11,439 nucleotides of DNA from an uncultured Lachnospiraceae bacterium (GTDB lineage: Bacteria > Bacillota > Clostridia > Lachnospirales > Lachnospiraceae), in assembly GCA_905235345.1 (NCBI GenBank), contig CAJOLO010000038.1:1-11439 (forward strand), given 5' to 3'. Made by a program: the position numbers and the translations under genes. The first letter of the stretch is position 1. Every line of letters begins with the position of its first letter. Positions 1-7,099 of this stretch are shown here, piece after piece. A model generated the notes under the pieces. It did no database searches. It was not told where the DNA came from and worked only from the letters and a program-made list of their open reading frames with translations.

Positions 1-268
1 CCTCGCAGATACATTTATCATAATCCTTTATATCTGAAATGATAAATGCATGTAACTGGTTTTCATCGAATGTGGTATGTGGCAGCTCATTAAGAAATTT
101 GCCGATATCCTCCATCTTTGCAAATTTCTTTGCAAGTTTTCTAAGCTCCGGTGTGCGTACTCCGATAAAATTCTCCTTCGACACATCCGGTATAAGTCCG
201 CTTTGAAAATCACGATATTCCACATCCTGCATAGCGTATAATTCTTTTCTTATCTCTTCCGTTATCAC
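1..268 (-). CDS. DNA alkylation repair protein, AlkD-like (N-terminal part)
   Basis: Only the first 89 codons are in the window; the 3' end lies beyond base 1. The translation contains YRDFQSGLIP (from about residue 17), the stretch IGVRTPELRKLAKKF (about 33-47) and PHTTFDENQLHAFIISDIKD (about 60-79). This matches the N-terminus of the AlkD-like HEAT-repeat DNA glycosylase family, which removes bulky or cationic alkylated purines from DNA in the cytoplasm. The catalytic Trp/Asp residues of AlkD lie further downstream and cannot be checked. I chose the GTG at 268-266 because GGGAGGG sits six bases upstream. Two in-frame ATGs slightly upstream lack a ribosome site of their own. A dispersed repeat begins about 52 bases upstream of the start, so the promoter is probably inside or beyond that repeat. 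Family call is firm; exact substrate is inferred. Confidence 0.85.
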   Translation of the reverse strand, partial: MITEEIRKELYAMQDVEYRDFQSGLIPDVSKENFIGVRTPELRKLAKKFAKMEDIGKFLNELPHTTFDENQLHAFIISDIKDYDKCICE

Positions 269-319
269 GATAAACCCTCCCATCATCATCAAAGAATCTA
301 TCACTATATTATCTATATT

Positions 320-456
320 GTATCTATTCAGCTCTGAACCAATGTCAGTAACTTAAGCTTTTTCATCCCCTCATCCGTCAGCAAATCACAGATTTGCTGA
401 CACCTTCCCCCAAAGGGGGAAGGCTTAAGTTAATGACATTGGTTCTGAACAGTCAC
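320..456. repeat. Dispersed nested inverted repeat, copy 1 (MITE-like)
   Basis: Outer arms at 337-358 and 423-444 are complementary at 21 of 22 positions. The ends carry GTATCTATTCAG (320-331) and, on the other strand, GTGACTGTTCAG (456-445). Inside are two perfect hairpins: 378-400 (TCAGCAAATC / GATTTGCTGA, 3-base loop) and 403-423 (CCTTCCCCC / GGGGGAAGG, 3-base loop). There is no reading frame of note, so any mobility would have to be supplied in trans. Related copies are at 2431-2588 (opposite orientation) and 10388-10547 (same orientation). It lies between the radical SAM gene's 3' end and the alkD-like start. The C-rich hairpin could also weaken read-through, but it has no U-tract. Confidence 0.8.
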
Positions 457-463
457 TCTATAT

Positions 464-634
464 TTACAAATGCGATATAATAGTATATTCAGCATCTCCC
501 GACAACGGATCACGCTTATCATAGTTATAGACAACATACATAGGGTTATCATCTGTCTTTTCCGAATCATTCCCTGACACTTCACTGCATATCCACTTAA
601 CCGCTTCTACTGTCACAGGTTCTATACTTTGGAA
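464..634 (-). pseudogene. Out-of-frame C-terminal segment of the DUF4080 radical SAM protein
   Basis: Directly after the radical SAM gene, the -1 frame stays open for 56 codons. It begins FQSIEPVTVEAVKWICSE and ends with MYVVYNYDKRDPLSGDAEY before TAA at 466-464. From memory of the family, DUF4080 proteins commonly end with a His/Glu-containing strand followed by a hydrophobic segment and an FDYxxRDP-like motif, which this resembles. Joining it to the upstream frame at Asp (GAT, 636-634) would give about 623 residues. A GTG at 616 could start a separate 50-residue protein, but it has no ribosome site. I favour a single-base change (mutation or sequencing error), with programmed slippage less likely because no canonical slippery heptamer is seen. 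Confidence 0.55.
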
Positions 635-2334
635 TCATACCCGTCCTTCATAAGAGATATTTCCTCTGTACCTCCCCGCTTAAAGAAGTTGTTATACGCT
701 TCCTTTTCTACGGGAAAATCTTTACTCCACGAAGGTCTCGCCTTTGCATTCTCCCGCAGATAATAATCAAAGGTAAGCAGACAGTCGAACACCCTTAATT
801 TCTCTGCCGGCACACTGCTCACGCGAACAGTATCGGACTCATTTGACATTATACTCATTCGTGCTGCATCAGGCTTATTTAACACTTTACTCACATCACC
901 AATGCACTCTGAAAAAAATTCCCTAAGGATCTCATACCTTGCCTCCCGTTTATAACCCATTCCAAAAAGTTCATGCTTCTCATAATACCCGCCAAGACTT
1001 TCAAACATTTCATATGGTGTTGCAAATAAAGTCTCCACATATGGTAATACATGCTCAAACTGATCGGAATTGTAATAAACCTCCACCATCTCTTCAATCT
1101 GCTTTAGTTTTAGAATTTCTCCGTATGATATCCACTTTGTCGCAAGTACCTCATAGGGCTGCTCGTCCCTGTATAAAAGTCCATATTCCTCAACCTGTTC
1201 TTCCATATAGGAACCCTTAAGCACCTTCAAAAAGCCAAGCTGGAGCTGGTTGGGTTTCATTGAATAAGCATCATTAAATGACTGCACGAAAGATTCATAA
1301 TCCTCATAGGGAAGTCCTGCTATAAGGTCCAGATGCTGATGAATATTACCCATACTTCTTATCATCAGCATATTGTGTTTCAATTTATCAATATCCATAA
1401 CACGCCGTATCTCTTTTATAGTCTTGTTATTCGTTGACTGCAGACCAATTTCGAGCTGAATAAGTCCCGGTCTCATCTTCTTAAATATCAAAAGATCTTC
1501 ATCCTCTATAAGATCTGCTGCAATCTCAAAATGATAATTCGTCACACCATTATCATTATCCGCAAGATAATTCCATATCTCCCTTGCCCTTTTCTTATCG
1601 CAGTTAAAGGTACGATCAATGAATTTCACCTGACGCACTTTATTTTCCATAAAGAAAGAAAGTTCATTTTTGACCAAAGTCAAATTCCTGAACCGCACTC
1701 TCTTGTCAATTGACGACAAACAATAGCTGCATGAAAAAGGACAACCTCTGCTACTCTCGTAATAAAGTATCTTATTCTCAAACTTTTCAAGATCGTTATA
1801 TATAAATGGTATCTCATCCATTGAAATAAGCGGGCGCATAGGATTCTTGATTATACTTCCATCAACTGCTTTATAAGTAATACCCTTAACATTAGTCTTA
1901 TCAATAATTGCAGTGTCATTCTCAGAATAAATCCTTACAAGCTCGTAAAATGTAGCTTCTCCTTCTCCCAGAATCACACCGTCAATATACGGATTATCTA
2001 TAAGCACCTTCTCGCTGTCATAACTAACCTCAGGGCCTCCTAACCATATCGAAAGCTTTGGCATTACCTTCTTAAGTTCCCTGCATATAGTAAGTACTTC
2101 AAAGATATTCCATATATAGCATGAAAATGCAATAAACGATGGGTTCTCATGATACAACGACTGCATTATCATATCCAGATTATGATTGATGGTATATTCC
2201 CTTACAGAAAGATCAAGCCCTGCTTCAGAGCCATACTCACCTGTCCATCTGTGTCTCGTATAGGCCTCTATATCATATACCGCAAGATTTGAATGTACAT
2301 ATTTTGCATTTAATGCAACAAGCACTATCTTCAT
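622..2334 (-). CDS. B12-binding domain radical SAM protein, DUF4080 type
   Basis: 570 residues. Residues 1 to about 135 form a cobalamin-binding-type Rossmann domain (opening MKIVLVALNAKYVHSNLAVY; LGGPEVSYD near 98-106; GVILGEGEA near 119-127). The radical SAM core follows, with the iron-sulfur motif CPFSCSYC giving C198, C202 and C205, and later FEIAAD, LEIGLQS and DLIAGLPYED strands typical of the barrel. The C-terminal third matches the DUF4080 extension. Such proteins use S-adenosylmethionine and probably cobalamin; the substrate of this subfamily is unknown to me. The ATG at 2334 is preceded by AAGGGAG at suitable spacing. The frame stops at 622, but a plausible C-terminal continuation lies in the next frame (464-634), so this product may be truncated by about 50 residues. 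Its 5' side faces the divergent metal regulator. Confidence 0.88.
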   Translation of the reverse strand: MKIVLVALNAKYVHSNLAVYDIEAYTRHRWTGEYGSEAGLDLSVREYTINHNLDMIMQSLYHENPSFIAFSCYIWNIFEVLTICRELKKVMPKLSIWLGGPEVSYDSEKVLIDNPYIDGVILGEGEATFYELVRIYSENDTAIIDKTNVKGITYKAVDGSIIKNPMRPLISMDEIPFIYNDLEKFENKILYYESSRGCPFSCSYCLSSIDKRVRFRNLTLVKNELSFFMENKVRQVKFIDRTFNCDKKRAREIWNYLADNDNGVTNYHFEIAADLIEDEDLLIFKKMRPGLIQLEIGLQSTNNKTIKEIRRVMDIDKLKHNMLMIRSMGNIHQHLDLIAGLPYEDYESFVQSFNDAYSMKPNQLQLGFLKVLKGSYMEEQVEEYGLLYRDEQPYEVLATKWISYGEILKLKQIEEMVEVYYNSDQFEHVLPYVETLFATPYEMFESLGGYYEKHELFGMGYKREARYEILREFFSECIGDVSKVLNKPDAARMSIMSNESDTVRVSSVPAEKLRVFDCLLTFDYYLRENAKARPSWSKDFPVEKEAYNNFFKRGGTEEISLMKDGYDSKV

Positions 2335-2430
2335 ATTGTCTCCCTTGATTGCTTTTTATTTTACGGTAACTCATTTCATGAAAAAATTCAACCCCCCATA
2401 CCATATTTCTCATATAATCACACTGTCGTT

Positions 2431-2588
2431 GTAACAGTTCAGCCTTCCCCTCTGAGGGGCGCATGAGGTCCGGGGGAGCTCGGTTATGCGCCGACCGTAG
2501 TGGAACGAAGACAGGTTGCGGCAAATCTTGATTTGCCGACGGATGAGGTGACGAAAAAAAGCTTAAGTTACTGACATTGATTCACATC
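2431..2588. repeat. Dispersed nested inverted repeat, copy 2, enlarged (MITE-like)
   Basis: Inverted relative to copy 1. The left end is GTAACAGTTCAG (2431-2442), followed by a CCCCT/AGGGG hairpin (2447-2459). The right end is GCTTAAGTTACTGACATTGA (2561-2580), matching the outer arm of copy 1. The AAATC hairpin is present at 2519-2538 (CGGCAAATC / GATTTGCCG). Between the two hairpins lies an extra GC-rich segment at about 2459-2518, starting and ending its own stem with GCGCAT (2459-2464) and ATGCGC (2486-2491); copies 1 and 3 lack it. The element fills about a third of the 438-base gap between the radical SAM gene and the regulator. No believable coding region is seen in it. Confidence 0.75.
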
Positions 2589-2603
2589 TAATAAATTTAA
2601 GAT

Positions 2604-2631
2604 TTGATTTTTTTATATAATATGGTACAAT
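2604..2631 (+). promoter_or_regulatory. Predicted sigma-A promoter of the metal regulator
   Basis: TTGATT (2604-2609), a 16-base spacer, then TACAAT (2626-2631). This would start transcription near 2638 and leave an untranslated leader of about 135 bases before the ATG at 2774. A second -10-like TATAAT at 2741-2746 has no good -35 partner. Confidence 0.5.
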
Positions 2632-2710
2632 ACAAATCATAACAGTTTAAATACTATACTTTAACATCAATAGTGCTGTTATGCATAAGCACAATATACG
2701 ATTGAATATC

Positions 2711-2734
2711 AAGCACCGATTAATCGGGTGGCTT
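2711..2734 (+). promoter_or_regulatory. Dyad in the leader of the metal regulator, possible operator
   Basis: The perfect 12-base palindrome CCGATTAATCGG (2716-2727) is flanked by AAGC and GCTT, which extend the dyad imperfectly. It lies about 40 bases upstream of the regulator's start codon and just upstream of a second -10-like TATAAT (2741-2746). This placement suits an operator for autoregulation, but it does not match an operator consensus I can name. An RNA hairpin is an alternative reading. Confidence 0.35.
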
Positions 2735-2773
2735 TAGTTATATAATATTATTTATGAATATAGGAGGTTACTT

Positions 2774-3139
2774 ATGACAGTTAATGAATCTGCTGAAGAT
2801 TATTTGGAAACAATACTTATTCTTAGCAAAAAACTCCCCGTAGTCAGATCCGTGGATATTGCGACAGAGATGGGATTTAAGAAATCAAGTGTAAGTATAG
2901 CAATGAAGAATCTTCGAGCAAAAGAACATATCGTTGTGTCCGATGCCGGCTACATCACCCTTACCGAAACAGGCAGAGAAATAGCCGAAATGATCTACGA
3001 GCGCCACGAAACATTCCGCAAGTGGCTTATAAATCTTGGTGTTGATGAGCATGTTGCCGCAGCAGACGCATGTAAGATGGAACATGCTATCAGCAAGGAA
3101 AGCTTTCAAGCAATTAAGAATGCTATTATCGTTGAATAA
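2774..3139 (+). CDS. MntR/DtxR-family metal-dependent transcriptional regulator
   Basis: 121 residues, the only gene here on the plus strand. The N-terminal winged helix-turn-helix covers about 4-65 (AEDYLETILIL, VDIATEMGFKKSSVSIAMKNL as recognition helix region). The dimerisation/metal domain covers about 70-121 (YERHETFRKWL, DACKMEHAISKESF). There is no C-terminal SH3-like domain, as in MntR and unlike DtxR. Aligned to Bacillus MntR, the ligand positions are D9, E12, H78, C100, E103 and H104: the first two are MntR-like, while Cys replaces MntR Glu99 and matches DtxR Cys102. It probably represses metal uptake genes when Mn or Fe is bound, but no transporter lies nearby. AGGAGG at 2762-2767 supports the ATG start. 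It is bounded downstream by a hairpin at 3221-3248. Confidence 0.88.
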   Translation: MTVNESAEDYLETILILSKKLPVVRSVDIATEMGFKKSSVSIAMKNLRAKEHIVVSDAGYITLTETGREIAEMIYERHETFRKWLINLGVDEHVAAADACKMEHAISKESFQAIKNAIIVE

Positions 3140-3220
3140 TACATTTTATCTATAATAATTACTTTCCAATAATTATTATTAACTGATTATGATTGTATAT
3201 AACATTCAAATAGTTCTAAT

Positions 3221-3248
3221 AAAGGTCAGGCATAATCGCCTGACCTTT
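3221..3248. terminator. Bidirectional intrinsic terminator between regulator and pta
   Basis: A perfect 11-base stem, AAAGGTCAGGC (3221-3231) and GCCTGACCTTT (3238-3248), encloses a 6-base loop. It lies between two convergent genes, about 80 bases after the regulator stop and 63 bases after the pta stop. The stem itself ends in TTT on either strand, but the following U-rich tracts are short, so efficiency is uncertain. Confidence 0.75.
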
Positions 3249-3311
3249 ACCTGTATCTGTATATATATCTTATTATAAATCAGCTGTAGAAATTCCTTTC
3301 TATCTGATATA

Positions 3312-4295
3312 TCACGACAATGCAGCCGTGATGATTGCCATGGAATAGACCTCTGTAGCAGTACATCCTCTTGACAGATCATTGATTGGTGAATTCAGCC
3401 CCAGCAATATAGGACCATATGCCTCAAAGTTACCCATTCTCTGTGCAATCTTATATCCGATATTACCTGCATTAATATCAGGAAAGATAAATGTATTCGC
3501 ACAACCTGCCACCTCTGAATTCGGGCACTTCTTCTTTGCCACCTTAGGTGATACCGCAGCGTCAAACTGCATCTCTCCGTCAATCGGAATATCCGGATTT
3601 CTCTCCTTGGTCTTTCTGGCTGCATTACGCATCTTATCCACATCCTCACCCTTGCCTGAGCCATCTGTAGAATAACTTAAGAATGCAACCTTTGGATCTA
3701 CTCCGAATATCTTTGCACAACGTATGGTCTCTTCTGCGATTTCCACCAGTTCATCTTCCGTAGGTTTAATAACAATTCCGCAGTCTCCCATAGCGAGCAC
3801 TTCGTTACCTCCGGTAGCTGACGGACGAACAAGAATAAAGCATGATGATACAATATTATTGCCAGGCTTTGTCTTTATAAGCTGTAAAGCAGGACGTACT
3901 GTATCCGCCGTTGAATATGTAGCACCTCCGAGTAATGCATCCGCATATCCCATCTTAACGAGCATTGTTCCGAAATAATTATTCTCCTTAAGAATCTCGT
4001 GCGCCTGTTCTTTAGTAACACCCTTACTCTTTCTGATCTCACAGAATTCTTCCACCATCTTATCCATATCAGCAAAATCTTTAGGATTAAAGATTTCCGA
4101 ACCTCTTATATTAAATCCTGAATTCTCAGCCGCCTCGTATATCTCATCCGGATCTCCCACCAGAATAGGATGCAGGAAATTGCTTGCAAGAAGTCTGGAT
4201 GATGCCTCAAGAATTCTTGGATCACACCCCTCTGTCAACACAATTCTCTTAGGATCCTTCTTCAAAATCTCTATCAATTGCCCAAAACCAAACAT
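3312..4295 (-). CDS. pta: Phosphate acetyltransferase
   Basis: 327 residues, the usual length for the short, non-fused Pta. It converts acetyl-CoA and phosphate to acetyl phosphate and CoA in the cytoplasm, the step before acetate kinase makes ATP and acetate. Family segments are clear: IVLTEGCDPRILEA (about 18-31), DALLGGATYSTADTVRPAL (119-137), FLSYSTDGSGKGE (205-217), DGEMQFDAA (239-247), FPDINAGNIGYKIAQR (271-286) and NDLSRGCTATE (305-315). S308 and R309 line up with the active-site Ser/Arg of the Methanosarcina enzyme, and E315 with its Asp316. The frame is open to 4388, but ATG 4295 is chosen because GAGGAGG lies nine bases upstream and the extra residues do not resemble Pta. ackA, often next to pta in Clostridia, is not adjacent. 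A promoter and a palindrome lie upstream. Confidence 0.95.
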   Translation of the reverse strand: MFGFGQLIEILKKDPKRIVLTEGCDPRILEASSRLLASNFLHPILVGDPDEIYEAAENSGFNIRGSEIFNPKDFADMDKMVEEFCEIRKSKGVTKEQAHEILKENNYFGTMLVKMGYADALLGGATYSTADTVRPALQLIKTKPGNNIVSSCFILVRPSATGGNEVLAMGDCGIVIKPTEDELVEIAEETIRCAKIFGVDPKVAFLSYSTDGSGKGEDVDKMRNAARKTKERNPDIPIDGEMQFDAAVSPKVAKKKCPNSEVAGCANTFIFPDINAGNIGYKIAQRMGNFEAYGPILLGLNSPINDLSRGCTATEVYSMAIITAALS

Positions 4296-4372
4296 TATAT
4301 TTATCCTCCTCAATTTTAACGTCAAGTATGTCGTCGTGGATTTCTCACATAATATGATATAACACCACGTAT

Positions 4373-4384
4373 ATTGTATACAAT
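4373..4384. promoter_or_regulatory. Perfect 12-base palindrome at the pta start point, possible operator
   Basis: ATTGTATACAAT is fully self-complementary and lies just downstream of the predicted -10 box, overlapping or abutting the expected transcription start near 4387. The GTATAC core with flanking T/A resembles operators of GntR-family repressors, but no such regulator is encoded in the window. Confidence 0.4.
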
Positions 4385-4393
4385 CCACACATC

Positions 4394-4421
4394 ATTATAA
4401 AACTTTTACAATATTTCTCAA
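4394..4421 (-). promoter_or_regulatory. Predicted sigma-A promoter of pta
   Basis: On the minus strand TTGAGA (4421-4416), a 16-base spacer, then a perfect TATAAT (4399-4394). Expected start near 4387 leaves a leader of about 90 bases. This supports pta being transcribed separately from the hydrolase gene to its right. Confidence 0.65.
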
Positions 4422-4552
4422 CCTGTTTTTCAAAGAAAATCACTTATTTCTTGTCTTTTTTTCTGTACATTATTCATATCTACCCATAGAAGTCCTGCCA
4501 TCTATTGCCCACCTACGCTTAGTTTTAGATGAAGGGAATTTCTCCGACTAAG

Positions 4553-5905
4553 TTAAAATCCCATATTTTTAAGCTTTGATACCAACTCTACATAGAACTC
4601 TCTTACATCAAAGCCTTCAAAATTCTCATGATTTAAGTCAATTATATCTCCATGGGAAATCCCTCTCTTCCCTGTCACAGTCAGAAACTGATAATTCTCA
4701 CCCCACTTAAAAGATTTCTCTCCAACCAGACCATCGTTAGCTCCGTCAAAAGCATTAACCAGATGATACGAAAAGTTAAGAGGAAATCTTCCTCCTCCGG
4801 CCATATTCAGCTTCGAACCGACACTTTGATAATATACACCCTCCACGTCAGGCAATACCTCATTTCGCTTCTTGCATGCCGTTGCAGTAAGATCAGTCAC
4901 CGCCTCAATAAAATCCGGATCGTGATCTCCCAACCGCTTCAACGTACCGTTATAGGCTTGGGCAATTCCATCTTGCTGGCTCTGTGGAATCTTCGAAAGC
5001 AGATAATCCGCAAACTCACATCCCCTGTGTGGTGTATTGATAGTAGTTAGCGATGCGACATGTTCCTTGATTCCCGGAATATTAAGTGCATATCTGCTGT
5101 CAAGTCCTCCCTTGGAGTGAGCAATGATATTCACCTTCTCACAGCCATACTCTTTACATATTTCAAGAATTCTGTCTGCAAGTTCTTTACCGCACTCCTC
5201 AACAGATGCAGCCGACTGTTGTTCTCCATAGAAGAGAGTGGCACCATTCTGTTCCAATTCTTTAGGAATTCTGCCCCAGTAGTTCAGATAACGATAGTCT
5301 CTGAAAAACACTCCATGCACCATCAGTATAGGATACTTTGTCTCACAGATTCTCTCATCGTGACGTTCTTTATTCTTAATAATCTTAGCATTTTCAACTA
5401 TTACTTCACGATTAGCTGTCTTTATTATAATTCCAAGCACAATAAGATGCGCAATAGGTATCATTCCACATATAAGTCCCCAGATACGAATACGGAAACC
5501 AAGTTGCTCCGAGGTCATATATACACGAATAATACCATTCCAGAACACCGTATTCTCAACAAGAATAATTACCAGTATATTCATAAGCCAAAGCTTATAA
5601 TCCTCTTTAAAGCCTGCAATTCCATAGGTTCCGAAGAATCCTACAATACAATAAATGATACTTATCCCAGTTGATATCAAAAACATTATAAGCAGCTCAC
5701 ATCCGTTTCCGCAACGTTTCAACCTTTTTGTTTCCAGTTTTCTGTTCGCATGCGACGGACTGATGTTCAGCCACAAAAACCATACCACAAGAAGTATTAT
5801 ATCAGGTACTTTAAAAGCTCCAATGTCAACGATTTTAATCATAGTCAAAATATTAGACAACAGAACAATAATTATTATATTGATTATCCGTACAAGATAT
5901 TTCAT
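4553..5905 (-). CDS. Membrane-anchored alpha/beta-hydrolase, lipase-like
   Basis: 450 residues. The N-terminal 165 residues hold about five hydrophobic segments (near 3-26, 35-51, 69-92, 106-126 and 141-163). The loop after the second is rich in Lys/Arg, suggesting the N-terminus is inside and the C-terminal domain outside. The catalytic domain starts near 190: YPILMVHGVFFRD gives the HG oxyanion region, IIAHSKGGLDSRYA the nucleophile elbow (Ser264, with Ala in place of the first Gly of GxSxG), NTPHRGCEFAD follows, NDGLV gives the probable Asp391 and ISHGD the probable His418. The arrangement resembles bacterial triacylglycerol lipases; the real ester substrate is unknown, with membrane or extracellular lipid plausible. 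A GTG at 5911 is in frame, but AGGAG is only three bases from it, so ATG 5905 (nine bases) is preferred. Flanking gaps are 146 bases to nadC and 257 to pta, so independent expression is likely. Confidence 0.8.
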   Translation of the reverse strand: MKYLVRIINIIIIVLLSNILTMIKIVDIGAFKVPDIILLVVWFLWLNISPSHANRKLETKRLKRCGNGCELLIMFLISTGISIIYCIVGFFGTYGIAGFKEDYKLWLMNILVIILVENTVFWNGIIRVYMTSEQLGFRIRIWGLICGMIPIAHLIVLGIIIKTANREVIVENAKIIKNKERHDERICETKYPILMVHGVFFRDYRYLNYWGRIPKELEQNGATLFYGEQQSAASVEECGKELADRILEICKEYGCEKVNIIAHSKGGLDSRYALNIPGIKEHVASLTTINTPHRGCEFADYLLSKIPQSQQDGIAQAYNGTLKRLGDHDPDFIEAVTDLTATACKKRNEVLPDVEGVYYQSVGSKLNMAGGGRFPLNFSYHLVNAFDGANDGLVGEKSFKWGENYQFLTVTGKRGISHGDIIDLNHENFEGFDVREFYVELVSKLKNMGF

Positions 5906-6051
5906 TTTCACAATCTCCTACTTGTTATTAAGTACCATTAATAACTCATTACTTTTCATCTGTATATAAAACACCTTTTCATAATCTATATCTTGAATTA
6001 TTGATTACAAACACGGTAAATGCAGTTTCATAAAAGCACAGATTATTCTCT

Positions 6052-6900
6052 CTATATTGCATGCAGATTCTTGAGTGAAAGATCAAGTATAGGTGCCGAA
6101 TGTGTAAGTGCACCGGAAGATATGTAATCAACTCCGATATCCACAAGATTAGCCACATTCTCTTTTGTCACATTACCCGAACACTCTGTCTCAGCCCTTC
6201 CGTCTATCATCTTAACAGCTTCCTTCATGGTCTCTTTATCCATATTGTCAAGCATGATGATATCCGCTCCGGCATCAATGGCATCTTGAACCATGTTCAA
6301 ATTCTCAACTTCAACCTCAATCTTTCTGACAAATGGTGCATATTCCTTTGCCTTGGCGACTGCCTCTTTAACTCCGCCGGCAGCACCGATATGATTATCC
6401 TTTAGTAAAATACCGTCAGACAGATTGAAACGATGATTATATCCGCCGCCAACCTTGACAGCGTATTTTTCAAACACACGCATATTAGGTGTAGTCTTTC
6501 TGGTATCAAGAAGTTTTGTCTTACTTCCCTCTAATAGCACAGCAATGGAATGTGTATAGGTTGCGATTCCACTCATTCTCTGAAGATAATTAAGTGCCGT
6601 TCTCTCACCCTCAAGAAGTACTCTTATATCACCGTTAACGATTCCGAGTAATTGTCCGTTCTTAACCTCATCTCCATCCTTTGCTTTCATATCGAACTCT
6701 GTTTTATCATCCAATAACTCAAACACCCTTTGAAATACGGAAAGACCGGCAATGACTCCATCCTGTTTGCAGATAAGTTCAACCTGTCCCAATTGATAGT
6801 TTGGCATAACCGAATTGGTCGTAATATCCTCACTGGTAATATCCTCTTGAAGTGCCTGCAATATCAGATTATCAATATTCAGATTCATTAGCTCTCTCAT
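6052..6900 (-). CDS. nadC: Nicotinate-nucleotide pyrophosphorylase (quinolinate phosphoribosyltransferase)
   Basis: 282 residues, normal length. It converts quinolinate and PRPP to nicotinate mononucleotide, CO2 and pyrophosphate, the third step of de novo NAD synthesis. Visible landmarks are EDITSEDITTNSVMP (19-33), GVIAGL (48-53), GERTALNYLQRMSGIAT (98-114), LDTRKTTPNMR (131-141), KVGGGYNHRFNLSDGILLKD (149-168), KIEVEVEN (193-200), ADIIMLDNM (212-220) and ISSGALTHSAP (260-270). The conserved Arg, His-Arg and Lys residues that bind the two phosphates are present. GGAGG nine bases before ATG 6900 supports the start. The gene lies 199 bases after nadB in the same direction; the gap contains hairpins and repeated 8-mers. 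Confidence 0.96.
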   Translation of the reverse strand: MRELMNLNIDNLILQALQEDITSEDITTNSVMPNYQLGQVELICKQDGVIAGLSVFQRVFELLDDKTEFDMKAKDGDEVKNGQLLGIVNGDIRVLLEGERTALNYLQRMSGIATYTHSIAVLLEGSKTKLLDTRKTTPNMRVFEKYAVKVGGGYNHRFNLSDGILLKDNHIGAAGGVKEAVAKAKEYAPFVRKIEVEVENLNMVQDAIDAGADIIMLDNMDKETMKEAVKMIDGRAETECSGNVTKENVANLVDIGVDYISSGALTHSAPILDLSLKNLHAI

Positions 6901-6972
6901 TTACTGTTTCCTCCATGTTATATGTTATTATTAAGTGATTACATAGCTCCGACGTACATCTTTTTTAATTGT

Positions 6973-7074
6973 GCGTATCTATTCAGTTACGCCTCATAGA
7001 TACGCGACAGGCATGTTGCTAACGCACATTCCGATATGCGTATCTCTTCGCAAAATACACGCTTTCATACGCAT
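6973..7074. repeat. Inverted and iterated GCGTATCT motifs between nadB and nadC
   Basis: A perfect 10-base stem, GCGTATCTAT (6973-6982) and ATAGATACGC (6996-7005), has a 13-base loop. A second perfect inverted pair is ATGCGTAT (7036-7043) and ATACGCAT (7067-7074). The 8-mer GCGTATCT occurs at 6973 and 7038 directly, and inverted at 6998. The first stem also contains GTATCTATTCAG (6975-6986), shared with repeat copy 1. No U-tract follows on either strand, so these are not simple terminators. Confidence 0.7.
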
Positions 7075-7099
7075 CTCTCAGCGAATGCGAAATGCTACA

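Noticed and set aside
403..423. C-rich hairpin of repeat copy 1 as a dedicated terminator of the radical SAM gene
   Set aside because: No U-tract follows on the minus strand and the same hairpin occurs in other contexts as part of the repeat family.
2273..2524. 83-codon minus-strand open frame overlapping the radical SAM start and the repeat
   Set aside because: It runs through repeat copy 2 and the out-of-frame radical SAM start, with no ribosome site and no family likeness.
4296..4388. N-terminal extension of Pta in the open frame
   Set aside because: It overlaps the palindrome and the predicted leader, has no ribosome site, and the ATG at 4295 has a strong one and matches the family start.
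4517..4551. Weak inverted pair CTTAGT / ACTAAG after the lipase-like gene as a terminator
   Set aside because: Only six base pairs around a loop of more than 20 bases and no U-tract.
4652..5674. Long plus-strand open frames (132 and 204 codons) opposite the lipase-like gene
   Set aside because: They are antisense to a gene with clear catalytic motifs; their translations are Ser/Leu/Ile-rich without recognisable motifs.
6973..7090. CRISPR-like array from the repeated GCGTATCT motifs
   Set aside because: The repeats are 8 bases long, in both orientations and unevenly spaced, with no cas genes.
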